A stretch of 64,000 bases of DNA from Rhabditoides inermis. Taxonomy: Eukaryota; Nematoda; Chromadorea; Rhabditida; Rhabditidae. The stretch is from the NCBI GenBank assembly GCA_963966185.1, contig CAWZYM010000008.1, positions 340,001 to 404,000 on the forward strand, in the 5' to 3' direction. A program made the position numbers and the translations under genes. The notes beneath the pieces were generated by a model. It had not been told where the DNA came from. It saw only the letters and a program-made list of their open reading frames with translations, and searched no databases. This document shows, piece by piece, positions 30,356 through 42,564 of this stretch. Position 1 is the first letter of the stretch. Each line of letters starts with the position of its first letter.

Positions 30356-30557
30356 TCATTTATGCACACCGACAACGAGTGGGCGAAAGAATTCGATGAC
30401 ATGGTGCACTAACTCTGCGGAGACTCGCTGTTGCACTCTCGGACGGGGCTCGAGCGAGACCACCGGGTCCTCGGCGGCGGCGGGGGGCACAGGCAGCGAT
30501 TGCGGGGGTTCGGACGGCTCCTGGGTGGGTGAGTGAGAGAACGAAGAAGGAGGGAGG

Positions 30558-30595
<38 letters not shown>

Positions 30596-33089
30596 AGGGT
30601 GTAGGAGAGGGAGAGAGAGAGGGGGAAGAGAGAGAGAGAGGAGTTGAAGAACGTACCACCATCTCGAAGCCTTTGTAGTGTCCGTCGTACGCGCCCGTCG
30701 CCCCGTAGTGGCGTATGTCGCGCGACCTTTGATCGGCGTAGAGTGAATGCTGCGGCTGGGATGTATCGGCATATCAGATGAGATGGTCATCACTCTTACC
30801 TCAGCTCGCGTCCAGGGATCCGCGTTCTGGGTCTGCTGATGCGACGCTTCTCTCTCTTCCTGTTGTGCATGGGGAGTGAGCACCGCACTGCGCGCCTCCT
30901 GTCGATTCCAGCGGTCGTGAGCAGTTTCCTGCCATGTACGCGACTCGTTTGTATGTCCACCCGGTTTCCTTCCACCCGAGCTGACTTGTTGGAGCCTGGG
31001 CGCCGTTTGCCGGTCACCGATTGTTTGTCCGTTATTTTCATCGGCGAGAGTCTCTGCGGCCAGCGCCGGTCGAACGTCGACAAACGAAGAAAAGCTGGTG
31101 TGTTGGAGACTGGGCACCGTTTGCCGGTCACCGGTCGTTTGTCCGTTATTTTCATCGGCGAAAGTCTCTGCGGCCAGCGCCGGTCGAACGTCGACGAACG
31201 AAGAAAAACTGGTGTGTTGGAGACTGGGCACCGTTTGCCGGTCACCGGTCGTTTGTCCGTTATTTTCATCGGCGAGAGTCTCTGCGGCAAGCGCCGGTCG
31301 AACGTCGACGAACGAAGAAAAGCTGGTGTGTTGGAGACTGGGCACCGTTTGCCGGTCACCGGTCGTTTGTCCGTTATTTTCATCGGCGAAAGTCTCTGCG
31401 GCCAGCGCCGGTCGAACGTCGACGAACGAAGAAAAGCTGGTGTGTTGGAGACTGGGCACCGTTTGCCGGTCACCGGTCGTTTGTCCGTTATTTTCATCGG
31501 CGAGAGTCTCTGCGGCCGGCGGCGGTCGAGCGCCGAAGAGTGACGAAGAGGTGGTGTGTTGGAGACCGGGCACCGTTTGCCGGTAACCGGTTGTTTGTCC
31601 GTTCTCTCCAACCGTGGAAGTCTCCGTTGCCGTCGGCTGTCGAACGCCGAAGAGTGACGAAGAGGTAGTGTGTTGGAGACTGGGCACCGTTTGCCGGTCA
31701 CCGGTTGTTTGTCCGTTCTTTCCAACCGTGGAAGTCTCCGTGGCCGGCGGCGGTCGAGCGCCGAAGAGTGACGAAGAGGTGGTGTGTTGGAGACTGGGCA
31801 CCGTTTGCCGGTCACCGGTTGTTTGTCCGTTCTTTCCAACCGTGGAAATCTCCGTGGCTGGCGGCGATCGAGCGCCGAAGAGTGACGAAGAAGTGGTGTG
31901 TTGAAGACTGGGCACCGTTTGCCGGTCAACGGTCGTTTGACCGCTCTTTCCATCCGCCAAAGTCTCCGTTGCCGTCGGCGGTCGAGCGCCGAAGAGTGAC
32001 GAAGAGGTGGTGTGTTGGAGACCGGGCACCGTTTGCCGGTAACCGGTTGTTTGTCCGTTCTTTCCAACCGTGGAAGTCTCCGTTGCCGTCGGCGGTCGAA
32101 CGCCGAAGAGTGACGAAGAGGTGGTGTGTTGAAGACTGGGCACCGTTTGCCGGTCAACGGTCGTTTGACCGCTCTTTCCATCCGCCAAAGTCTCCGTTGC
32201 CGTCGGCGGTCGAACGCCGAAGAGTGACGAAGAGGTGGTGTGTTGAAGACTGGGCACCGTTTGCCGGTCAACGGTCGTTTGACCGCTCTTTCCATCTGCC
32301 AAAGTCTCCGTGGCCGGCGGCGGTCGAACGCCGAAGAGTGACGAAGAGGTGGTGTGTTGAAGACTGGGCACCGTTTGCCGGTCAACGGTCGTTTGACCGC
32401 TCTTTCCATCCGCCAAAGTCTCCGTGGCCGGCGGCGGTCGAACGCCGAAGAGTGACGAAGAGGTGGTGTGTTGGAGACTGGGCACCGTTTGCCGGTCACC
32501 GGTTGTTTGTCTGTTCTTTTCATTGGCGAGAGTCTTTGCGGCCAGCGCCGGTCGAACGCCGACGAGCGAAGAAGAGCTGCTGATGTTGTTGAGGCTGGGC
32601 ATCGCTTTCCAGTCACTCAGCAGGAAGTCTGGCTGCGGCGTGTTGCCGCTGTCGTCAACTTCCATTGGCTCGGCGAAGTCATGACCCGGTTCCGTTTTCG
32701 TCTCGGCACCGGGCTGTAGTGCTGTCTCGTCAAAATGCGAGATGCCGTTTGCCATGTGGATCCCAGTCTGCCGTTGCGTATCCGTGTCCGTGGAACTTCC
32801 TCCACCGAAATCGCGCTCGACTAGTTTGGACAGATTCTTTAGTAGATCGGCGTTCGACTTCCATGCCACCTGCTCCTTGGCTGATTCCTCCTCCTTCTCC
32901 ATCTCCTCCTTCTCCTTTGCCTCCTCCTCCTCCTTCTTTCTCCTCGCCACTTCCCGGTCCGCATCGGTCGTCTGTCTTATGTCGATCGCCTCGTTTAGGA
33001 GGTTCCACATTGACCTACGACCGAGGTTCTCGAGCACATGGAAGATGGAAGCGCACGCTGCGGCAGAGGTGCTGAAACAGAAAAGGGGT

Positions 33090-33128
<39 letters not shown>

Positions 33129-33144
33129 AGAAAGAGAGAGAGAG

Positions 33145-33197
<53 letters not shown>

Positions 33198-33305
33198 TAC
33201 CGATCGTGTTGCGGAGTTCCAGCGTATAGCTTGTACATGCCACTGCGCCGGTCCAGGTCCACTCTCGACGCATCGGCGTGCGCACTCCAGTTGGCGACCT
33301 TGATT

Positions 33306-33345
<40 letters not shown>

Positions 33346-34064
33346 ATGTATGATGACTCGTTGTTGTGTTGACAAAATGACAAGATCGGCGCAGTATATC
33401 AAGGGATCGAAACTCTTTCGCTAACCGTGTTTCTGATTCTTTCCGAAGGTTCTCGTTTCTGATGATATCTGTCTGATCGTCTTTTGACACCCTGAGTCTA
33501 CTCAAACAACTCGCGCTTTTCGACACTGCGAGACAGCACAGATCTCACTTTAATTCACTCAGTGTGGAAGGTGTGACAGGAAAGGGCTAGGACAGGCTAG
33601 AGGGTCGGTAAACTCTGGGCGGCTAGTTGCTGACCCTTTCCGACCCTTCCGAAATGTATCAGAGTCGCGGAGATTTCCGAGAATTGTTGACCATTCCTTT
33701 TTCTGCTTCCTATCCTATCATTAGTGATGTCATATTCAGCCATAACGATTCCGAATAAACACTTGAACTTGGAGCTGTTGAGGATGACATCATAGCGGAC
33801 ATCACAGCCGATGCGACTCACAGTGAGATTGGGATGATAGTAGTAGGAGCGGAAGTGCGAGTCGGTGAGAGCGATGAAGTGAACGCGATCGTCGCGGAAC
33901 TCCTCCATCTGAAGAGACAATGGTGCTGAGAGAGAGAGGGGGGGGAGGAGAGAGAGAGAGAGAGAGAGAGAGGGGGGAGGAGAGAGAGAATGAGACAGAG
34001 AGAGGGGGAGGAGAGGGGGAGGAGAGAGAGGAGAGAGAGTGAGACAGCGAGAGAGAGAGAGGGA

Positions 34065-34100
<36 letters not shown>

Positions 34101-35397
34101 AGAGAGAGACCGCACCACGTTGGTGATGGCTGTACCGCCCGCCGAGTGGGCGACTACGTATACTCGTTGCGCCGCAATATGTCGGGAGATGTACCTGCAC
34201 GAGGCTTTATAACAACTTAAAGGGAGTGTACCCTCTGGTTTTCGAAGTTGAGTTAGCATCAGGATATTGAAATATATCATAAATAGCGTTTTTTTTTTCT
34301 TTCTCATAGAAAAGTTATGCTCAAGCCGCCTTGCAGTTTCTGTAATTTGCGATCGAATACGCTCTTTTTAGAGAAAAGTCTGCAGAAATGTGCACAAACG
34401 TGCACGGTTGATGATGGTTTCTCCAACTTCCCGCCATTTGCGGCATATGGTCGAATTGACAAAACGGGTTTTTTTTATACGTATTTTCACAATCCGATGC
34501 TAACTCAACTTCGAAAACCAGAATGTACACTCCCTTCAATTTATTATTGAAATAATAATAATAATATTATTATCATCGTAACCGCTGACCTTTCCCACGC
34601 GTTAATAGCGTGCTTCGAGGGAGTCGCGCTATACTGAAATGGAAAAGTAACTATAGAAAAAAAATTATATAAAAAAGTTTGTAAATGTTTAGCGTACTGG
34701 AATTGAGTGAAGTTGTGAAGTTGCGAATCACCTGCGCGTATTGGTTCATGTTGAATATGACGACGCCCCATTTGTTGGTGTGTGCCCGCTCCACATAGGG
34801 AATCATAGAGCCCTCCGACAGAGACTCGTTCAGGATCAGTCTGAAACACAAAGGTGTGCGCGCTAAGCGCTGAGCGACCTGTCATAGTCCAGATCACTAA
34901 ACAAAACGCTACAACCAGGATCCGTCTGGATATGCGAGTGCATTGCGGTCACTGAAACTGGACCGATAGGCTAGATTGGCGGTCAGAGCCTTCACAACAA
35001 CCCCCGAAATGACTTCAAACTACCCAGAAATGGACGACAGTCCAGGGAATATTGCACTCTCTTCATTCTTGCGATCTCTACTGGCGGCAACCTTTTCGCC
35101 TCACTGTACCTCCGAATAGCCTCGAACCACTTCGAATGATGCATACTCCCACCTGCCCCCCTTTACCCTACAGTCGGACAGTGGGCACGTAGGCAGAGGT
35201 GGATGTATATGGATATGTTGACTCACCTGCGTCCCCACTGTCCCGCCCGCACCGCTCCACTGCCATGCATCAGCACCAATACCACATCCTTCGTCTCATA
35301 GCCGTGGCTGGCCAGCACAAAGGAGAGGTCGCCCGGGTAGAGAGCGTCGTCCTTCTTAGGCGGACACACCTAGACGGACATGTAAGGGGAGGGAGGG

Positions 35398-35441
<44 letters not shown>

Positions 35442-35670
35442 GCACCGGCGCCTCGTACAATCCATGTTTCGTGCACATCATCTCATAGAGAGCCTCGGTC
35501 ATCGCATCTCCTACTCTCTCATAGTGAGACTGAGAGATAAACAAGAAGCGTGAATCGTCCTGAGAAAGGTTTTTATGAGGTTTATCGATCGATATGTTGA
35601 TTTTCCGAACCTTGATCAACCGCAGCTCTCCGCGATCGTTGAAGTAGTAGCCAAGTTGTTTGAGAGTTTC
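30356..35670 (-). CDS. ARB2/FAM172-like protein with 38-residue repeats, copy 1 (5' end not found)
   Basis: Exons in transcript order: 35670-35611, 35559-35446, 35369-35227, 34840-34732, 34633-34590, 34194-34116, 33908-33822, 33298-33201, 33071-30800, 30749-30657 and 30520-30356. All are in phase, 1087 residues. The start LGYYFNDRGELRLIK, then VVLVLMHGSGAVRAGQWGRR, LILNESLSEGSMIPYVERA and VYVVAHSAGGTAITNV follow the ARB2 domain of FAM172A and fission-yeast Arb2; HSAGG is the nucleophile-elbow-like turn of this alpha/beta-hydrolase-like fold. ALTDSHF and the SIFHVLENLG block complete it. Relatives act with Argonaute and chromatin or in splicing; the role here is unknown. Exon 9 then adds a charged coiled-coil stretch and about 14 tandem 38-residue repeats, not typical of the family. 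The C-terminus is proline-rich. The initiator exon should lie right of 35670. Confidence 0.85.
30990..32600 (-). repeat. 114-bp coding minisatellite, copy 1 (~14 units)
   Basis: Units of 114 bp (38 codons) on the minus strand, core GQTTGDRQTVPSLQHT. Subtypes are zoned along the protein: SLFGVRPP(P/T)ATET early, mixed GARPP forms in the middle, SSFVDVRPALAAET late. Because 114 is a multiple of three and stops are absent, all three plus-strand frames are partly open too. Confidence 0.95.
33090..34110. repeat. GA/CT tracts in ARB2-like introns 6-8, copy 1
   Basis: Tracts at 33090-33194 (just after the exon 8 donor), 33310-33342 (just before the exon 8 acceptor) and 33924-34108 (between exons 6 and 7). 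On the transcript they are CT-rich after donors and GA-rich before the exon 8 acceptor. Confidence 0.9.
34221..34535 (+). mobile_element. MITE with ~40-bp terminal inverted repeats, copy 1
   Basis: The left end AGGGAGTGTACCCTCTGG, followed by TTTTCGAAGTTGAGTTAGCA, is mirrored at the right end by TGCTAACTCAACTTCGAAAA, then CCAGAATGTACACTCCCT. Flanks are TTAA and TCAA, consistent with a TTAA target duplication and one mutation. It is about 315 bp with no coding capacity and sits in the ARB2-like intron between exons 5 and 6. Copy 2 carries it at 61202-61512; the third paralogue does not. Confidence 0.88.
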
Positions 35671-36089
35671 CTATGTGTGCGGTTCATAAACTATATTAAG
35701 ACGAGCTCATCAGACTCGATTATGTATCTTTATGTTTTGATGAAAAACATTGTGAGATTGAGGCAGCCGGTCATAGATCGGCGAAGCAAACAAACAAAAC
35801 GCGAAAGAACGGCGCGATACCCTGTTTCCCACATGCTTACCAAACCGTGCACGTGCTAGATAAGGCGATAGCAAACTTCGTGCCAAAATCCAAAATGCTT
35901 ATCGAAAACTGGAACGAAGTGCGGATCTCGTTGACATGCTCAAGCTTCGTGGACCATGCGATGCCGGTTCGATTCTTGCCGGCTTGTCATACGTGAACGC
36001 ACATCATAGCTCAACGATTTCCAACGACACCTTGCCTATGTTCGCAATAGTGCGCCTATTGGCGAATGGTTACACCGTCGCCTATCACA

Positions 36090-36190
36090 TCGGTCGAATT
36101 AAAGTGAACGAAAAAGCCGGGGGCGGGATCGGACTCCTACCGAGTATAGCGAACATCGCTAACCACTACACTACACGGCGCTTTTGATGA
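36090..36190 (-). repeat. tRNA-like repeat
   Basis: The minus strand reads GTAGTGTAGTGGTTAGC (A-box form) and, further on, GGAGTCCGATCCCGC (degenerate B box). It resembles a tRNA-derived SINE head; no complete cloverleaf is formed. Confidence 0.45.
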
Positions 36191-36389
36191 ACTAATTTCA
36201 ATAATTACAATGCTAATAAAGATAAAACACCCTTGATGAGTCTTTGATTACGGTAGTCTGTTACGACAACAACCCCAAATAAGCGTTCCCGTTCCCGTTA
36301 TAGTCGGCCCGCAAATGAGTTTCACTCTTTTCGTGAGAGACATTACGGTGGTCAGACAACGATCAGATTCAAAACTCTTTGGATGATGT

Positions 36390-36725
36390 TTTCAATTTGA
36401 CAAAAGTTTGCGTGGGTAGCCATGACTGTAGCGAAAGAGTTACAGCTAAACTCGTCAGCGGATCCGAACCAGCGACTCGTGATCAGGCGAAACTCTAATC
36501 AGTTGCGCCATAGAAGCAATGTCAGCTGGCTGCTAATTCTGAACGACCTCACTGCGTTTATCGAAAAGAAATGACGGTCATTTCTTATCAATTTCTGGTG
36601 AAACGTAAGCTCGCGAAAACATGTAAGCTCTTAGTTACCGTATAATCCATTTGAAATTTTCGTGCCCGGACCCACCATGAGGAAGCTAATGGGTCTTTTC
36701 AATTTTTGCCGTCTTTACGTCACAT
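36390..36725 (-). mobile_element. tRNA-derived SINE candidate, first insertion
   Basis: Shares about 330 bp with 53340-53657. The minus strand carries TATGGCGCAACTG (A box), GGTTCGGATCC (B box) and a conserved body with GAAATGACGGTCATTTCTT read on the plus strand. Presence at two unrelated sites, one polymorphic between duplication copies, marks it as mobile. Confidence 0.65.
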
Positions 36726-38374
36726 GGTCATGTGAGAAAATCTGTGGAGTAGAGATATGAACGACAAAAACAAATCTGCTGTGCATTTCGTTTAGTATGC
36801 GGTATATTCAAAATCTACGATAATGTTTTCAACAAAAATCTGCTCCTTGAGCTACGTGCGAGCCTATTATACTAACCCCACGAGCTGTCACGTAACAGTC
36901 AGTTGTGGGTTTGCACACAGCGCCCTTTTTTCAAACATGTGAAATCAACTCACATGATTCGGTTTCGTCCTCTTCCAAGTGGACATTCTGAAACAAAACA
37001 CGAGTTTCGAAAACTGGTAGGTAAACAAATACGAATGGAGTGTGCAGGGTGGGGAACCAGTTGTATTGTGGAGTGTGGAGATCGCTGGCACACAAACAGA
37101 TAATACTATTTTTCAAATCTGATAAGACTATTTCTCAATTCTGATAAGACTATTTCTCAATTCTCAACATTTTCCAACAGCTGCGGACAGAGAGCGTAGC
37201 TATCCGCTATTATCACGTGTGAGTCACTTTTGTTGTGGCCATATTCCATATTTCAGCGCTGCTGCCTTGGCATACTGTTACGGTCAAAGAGGGCGCAGAC
37301 GGGTAGACGAGCGAAGGGGCGGGCGGAAAGGGGCGGAGCATGTCGTTTCTGGATGGACGAGACGGCGCGAGCAGAGTTGCCGGTTTGTTGAGCACTACGA
37401 TGTCTGAAAAGTGCAGAAGGACGCACAACTGTGGGACATGCTCCGCCCCTCCGTCTGATCCGTTTAAATCTCTTCCCCGGTATAAAAATATGAATATTCT
37501 GATTACACTGAAACCCTGATAAAATCACAATGAATTTCTGATAAGACTATTTCTCAATTCTCAACATTTTCCAACAGCAGCGGACAGAGAGCGTAGTTAC
37601 GGGGGGCGAAAATATTCACATACTGACAACATGTCGTGTAAAGTTCTCTTAATCACTTAGTTCGCATTGTGGTTTACTGTAGTTTTTCTCGCATGGCCTT
37701 CGATCAATTTGCCGGCGAAATGTCGTAGAGGTGTTCCCGTCTGTTGCTGTCTCGGCGCTCTACGGTCACGTAGCACGCTCAGTCCAGCCGCCTCGCCCGA
37801 TCACAGTCACTTGCGACTTGTCCTATACTATTCTTGACACGCATTTGAAAGTGGCACGCTATTCTGTGCTCGCAATAAGTTGCGCGAGGTAGGGTAGATC
37901 GGAGAAAGACGGAGAGTCAGCTCTCGGCAATAGCGCGCAGAACAAGAGAGGCAGACAGTTATGGCACCGTGTTTCGAACTATCGCTCAAGCGCAAGCTAT
38001 ACCTCACATGGACGCTATCATTTCATTCAAATCGGTGGTAACTTGTAGAAGCCTTATTGTAGTTACTTACTTACTTACTCCTTACTAACTTGTAGAAGCC
38101 TTATAGATGCCTTAGAGACCTGCGAACACAGACGTATCTCAGATTGTCAGAAATTTTATCATAATCAGTGAAGAAAAACACTACATAACTGATGTAATAG
38201 TATTGTAATATGATGATGAAAAACAACGATAACGAAATACGAAATCTCTATTATCATTTGGGGAGGCCTATAGTCTATAGTGGTAGTGCAATACACATGT
38301 ATATCGTTTATTCGCAGCAGAACCATGACTTTTGCCTTCTTCTTTCCTCTGTGTATGGAAACCTGAAACGTCAT

Positions 38375-38930
38375 TCATCTACCGACAACAAAAAGGCGAA
38401 TGCTTTCGATGAGAAGGTGTACCAACTCTGCGGAGACCCTCGAATGCGCACTCGGACGAGGCTGCGCCACTATCGGAGCGGCGGAAGGCGGCAGAGATTG
38501 CGGAGGGGCCGACGGTTCCTAAGTGAGTGGTACGGAGAGGGGGGAGAGGGGGAGAGATATAGAGAAAGAGAGAAGAGGAGAGAGGGGAGGAGAGAGAAAG
38601 AGATTTAGAGGGCGAGGGAGAGAGAAAGAGATGGGGGGATCAGAGTACGCACCACAAGCCCTCTGTAGGAAGCGCCCGTCGAACCATAGTCATAATAGCC
38701 TATGCAGCTCGACTCGTCCACACTCGGGTAATGGTGCTGCTGGAATGTACCGGCATATCAGGTGAGACGTCATCACTCGTACCTCAGCTCGCGTCCGGTG
38801 ATCTCTATTCTGGTGCATCATAGCGCGAGTCTGGTTCGACTCTCTCGTCTCCTCCAGTGAGCGATGGGGAGTGGCGACGCCACTGCGCGCCTCCAGCGGC
38901 CTCGTCCCAACCACTCGCTGTGCAACTCTG
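38375..38930 (-). pseudogene. Spare C-terminal exon set of the ARB2-like paralogue
   Basis: Right after the paralogue's own stop on the minus strand, a second version of its last exons follows: the end of exon 9 (about 38930-38783, ending before GTACGA), a penultimate exon 38736-38653 with STGASYRGLV, and a last exon 38518-38375 beginning EPSAPPQSLPPSAAP and ending in TGA. Splice sites and frames are intact. It could serve as an alternative 3' end or be a remnant of another copy. Confidence 0.7.
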
Positions 38931-38935
38931 AAACG

Positions 38936-41673
38936 TCATTCATTCGGCAACTTTGATGAAAACATGAATTCGGAGTGATAAAAGAGTACTGACTGTTCGG
39001 CGACGCGCTGCTGTTGCCTCGGCTGCGGCTGAGCCACCATCGGAGCGACGGAAGGCGGCAGAGAGAGCGGAGGGGCCGACGGTTCCTGAGTGAGTGGTTC
39101 GGGAGAGGGGAGAGAAAAAAGAGAGAAAGAAAGAAGGATAAAGAGGGAGGGAGAGAGATGGGGGATCGGAGAACACACCACAAGCTCTCTGTCGTAAGCG
39201 CTCGTCGAAGCATAGTCGCGTATGTAGCTCGACTGGTCCACACTCGAATGGAGCTGCTGGAATGTACTGCATTGATTAACATCTAGTCATACAGTCTTCA
39301 CCTCATCTCGCGTCCAAGTATCCGCGTCCCGGTACTGTAACTGGTGATGCGACGCCGCACTCTCTTCCAGCGGACGGTGGGCATGCCGATTACCGGTGAA
39401 TTGCCAATCCAGTGGCTTCGCAGTCTCTTGATCCGTACTCCAGTTGTCGGGCCATGCACCCGGCTCGCTCCTTTCTTCATTCTCTGCGCTCGCCGCTATC
39501 GTGGGTCGACTGTCGAAGAATGGAGGAATGCTGGTGTGGTTGGGCGTGGGCATCTTTTCGTTAAAAAGGAAAGTTCCCGCATCTCTCTTGGGCTCCACTT
39601 GCATTGGCTCCTCTAGACAGTCGTGGAACTGTTCTGTCTCTGCGTGACTGGGACGTAGTCCCGCTGTCTCGTCGGTATTTGATAATCCATTTCCCATGTC
39701 GATTCGTGTCTCCCGTAGTGGTTCTTTTTTCTTCGCCACAATACTCTGCTCAGAGCAGCGGTCTGTTACGGAATCTCCCTGCGCGACATGCTTCGGCAGA
39801 ACCTTCAGTAGATCCTCGTTCGACGTCCATTCTGGCTCTTCGCAGATCTTCTTCTCTTTTGCTGCTCTCTCCTCTTCCTTCTCCTGCTCCTCCCACTTTC
39901 TCCTCGCCCTCTTCTCTTTGCTGTCCCACTCCGACGTCGGTCTGATGGCCTCGTTTAGAAGGTCCCACATCGACATACTCCCAAGGTTCTCAAGAACATG
40001 GAAGATGGACGTGAACGCCGCTGCGGATGTGCTGAAATTGAAAAAAAGGTGAGGAGAGGGGAAGATAGAGGGGGGAGAGAGAGCCGTACCGGTCGTGTTC
40101 TGGCGTTCCCGCATATAGCGTGTATATGTCACTGCGCTTCTCGACTTTCGATGGATCAGCGTGCGCACTCCAGTTGGCAACCTTGATTCGATTTAACATT
40201 AGTTAAAAGTGAAGTTGACTTATAGGTATTACTAGTAACTGATTGTCAAAAGGAATCAAAATCAAAATGAATTCATTGTGGATTGTCATGTTAAAGGCAT
40301 AGTGGCGACTTATTTCTGCCACGACCTGCCACAACTCCTCATTTTCACACGAGCAAAACATTTGGCAGTGACAGGAATCGAACCCGCGAAGAATAGGGTC
40401 ACAACGCAGCGCACGTGCACTGAGCCATGAAGCAAGTGACAGTCCGTTGTTCATTTGCGGTTACGTCTCCGACCCAAAATTTTTGCAGTGAAGTGTTGGC
40501 GGAAAATTCAAATTTTGAGCTGCATCCTTGGCAGTTGCAGAATCAAAAATAACGCAGAATCGTCGTTCTTTCGCAAAAACTGCAAATGCGTTAGGTTAAT
40601 ATGATTTTTAATAATACTCCGAGTCGAAAATAAGTCGCCACTGTTCCTTTAAGTTCAGGTTCAGCTTCAACAGTTCCGGACAAAAAAATTGTCACGCATT
40701 CGACTCACATGGAGCTGTTTATGCTTGCGGTATGCCCTGAACCACGAATCAGTGAGTGCGATAAAGCGGACGCGCTCGTCTTCTAAGCGGTCCATCTAAA
40801 GAGTAACTATTGAGAGAGAGAGAGAGAGAGAGGAGGAGGAGGGGGAGAAGGGGGAGATCGTACCACGTCGGTGATGGCTGCACCGCCCGCCGAGTGGGCG
40901 ACTACGTATACTCGTTGCGCCGCAATATGTCGGGAGATGTACCTGATTAATTCGTAACAGTATACTTACATTTGTTTCATGTAACACGAAGTTAAACCCG
41001 CCGAGTACACTTTCTACAACGGCTGTCGCAACGTCAACCCAAGCGTGAGCACACCACTCCTTCTTCACGTCGGATCCCGACATGAAGGAACCACTGACAG
41101 ATACTTCACGCAGACTAAACCCTTTGTGTTTCATCTCCGTTGTTGTATTCTTGATATCGGCAGTAAATCAATTCAATTTGTTTCATGCTTCACCGACCTC
41201 TTCCACGCGTTGATGGCGTGGTTCTTTGGACTTCTGCTGTACTAAAATGAACAATGGATACAGTTTCGCGTGAACATGTATCCGTAGGCACTGCATTCTC
41301 GTCAATGAAATCTCTCTCTCTCTCTCCCACCCACCCACACACACACACATACACACACACACACACACACATTCACGATCGTCTAGGTTGGTCCTTAGTA
41401 CAAAAACGCTTGAGGTGTGTTTACATAGATGGTAAGCTGGCTCGGATTGAAAGATCCATACCACGCTAGCTACTGTATTGAACGGCGCGGTGTGAGATTT
41501 GTGTAACTTGATTCTTCGATTCTTGTGAGTCGTGTGATTTGATTAGTTTCCAGGTTTTCACCTCCTGCTCATAGTAGTTCAAGTTGAATATGACGACGCC
41601 CCATCCGTTGGTGTGTGCCCGCTCCACATAGGGAATCATAGAGCCCTCCGACAGAGACTCGTTCAGGATCAGT
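38936..41673 (-). CDS. ARB2/FAM172-like paralogue, 5'-truncated, no minisatellite
   Basis: Exons in transcript order: 41673-41562, 41241-41198, 40942-40864, 40795-40709, 40181-40090, 40031-39302, 39253-39179 and 39085-38936. They join in phase for about 455 residues and match exons 4-11 of the large copies (LILNESLSEGSMIPYVERA, VYVVAHSAGG, IALTDSWFRAY, NWSAHADPSKV, SIFHVLENLG). Exons 1-3, including the HGSG block, are absent from the 900 bases upstream; instead a second partial exon 4 sits at 41708-41761. Where the large copies have 14-19 repeats, this one has a single related stretch (MPTPNHTSIPPFFDSRPTIA), so it shows the form before expansion. It diverges from copies 1 and 2 far more than they do from each other. 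It may be a pseudogene for lack of a start, although its reading frame is clean. Confidence 0.78.
40360..40440 (-). repeat. tRNA-like repeat
   Basis: The minus strand reads TTCATGGCTCAGTGCACG (A-box-like) and GGGTTCGATTCC (B box). A full cloverleaf does not fold convincingly. It lies in the intron between two ARB2-like paralogue exons. Confidence 0.4.
41327..41376 (+). repeat. (CA)n microsatellite
   Basis: ACACACACAC tract with one interruption, in the first intron of the truncated paralogue. Confidence 0.9.
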
Positions 41674-41761
41674 CTGAAACACAAAGGTGTGCGCGCTAAG
41701 CGCTGAGCGCTCCACATAGGAAATCATGAAGCCCTCCGACAGAGACTCGTTCAGGATCAGT

Positions 41762-42564
41762 CTGACATTGACAACATTGAAACACACGGTCGATTTGCTA
41801 CAGGCTTTGGCTACAGTCAGATGCACGCAAAGAGTGGAGACGGACAGTGACCAACGACCGCCAACGATCTCATTTCCCAGTGCCAACCAAACCATCTCTC
41901 ATGCATTCAAAGTGTACATGAACATGCTATTCTGGAAAAACACTTGATTTGAATTGATTTGATTTGATTTGGCTACAGTGCTACTAGCGCTACTGGTTTA
42001 CTGGTTCGGATAGTTCAAAACGCCTCCGAAACAGTTGCGCCTCCGCAACTGTTAGATATTAACACACGATCCGCGTAAGAACCGGACGAGGTGGGACCTA
42101 GGAACTTGTGCGCGGTTATAGGGGTTTTCAAGGGTGCTCTACAAGGTAGTATAGGTGATTTTGTCCCAATATGCAAATTTGGTCAGTTAAGGGACCATGA
42201 CCTCAAATCAGTCAGTTTTTGTCCAAAACTATTTTTGAAAAGCTTGTTCGATTTGTCTTGATATTATAGGACTTTTTGTACATAAACATTTTTTTCATAA
42301 AACAAAAAAGAAAAAAGTTATGATCAAAATTTTTCAAAAAAAATCATATTTTATTTTTTTTTGAGATCTTTTCGCCTCGAAACAACAAAAACGACCAACA
42401 CCATTCGATTCTACGCGTTAAATCAAATCACTATGATTTTTTTCGTGAAAATCTGGTGTTGCCTTTTCTTCCATCCAGAGCGATGAAAATGGCCCGAAAT
42501 AAGAATTTTGCGATTTACCGCCATTTTCCAAGTCTTTCGTTTCGAAACAACAGAAACCACTACT
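41762..42564. other. Gene-free stretch left of copy 2
   Basis: Homopolymer-rich AT sequence with GATTT-rich repeats near 41945-41975. No exon of the missing ARB2-like N-terminus is present. Confidence 0.5.

Larger units (their letters stand above)
35729..38374. other. Gene-free spacer right of copy 1
   Basis: Holds tRNA-like repeats at 36100-36190 and 36390-36725 and a pair of ~75-bp direct repeats (37123-37205 and 37527-37600) containing TTCTCAACATTTTCCAACAG. The missing 5' exon of the copy 1 ARB2-like gene may lie here, but I could not find it. Confidence 0.5.

Noticed and set aside
30137..30412. 91-codon plus-strand frame, identical in copy 2 (56506-56781)
   Set aside because: Overlaps the ARB2-like last exon antisense, has no splice or family support, and identity reflects recent duplication.
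30990..32600. CRISPR-like array
   Set aside because: Repeats are 114 bp, coding, without spacers, in a eukaryotic gene.
37123..37600. Possible solo-LTR pair from ~75-bp direct repeats
   Set aside because: No TG..CA ends, primer site or coding remains between them.
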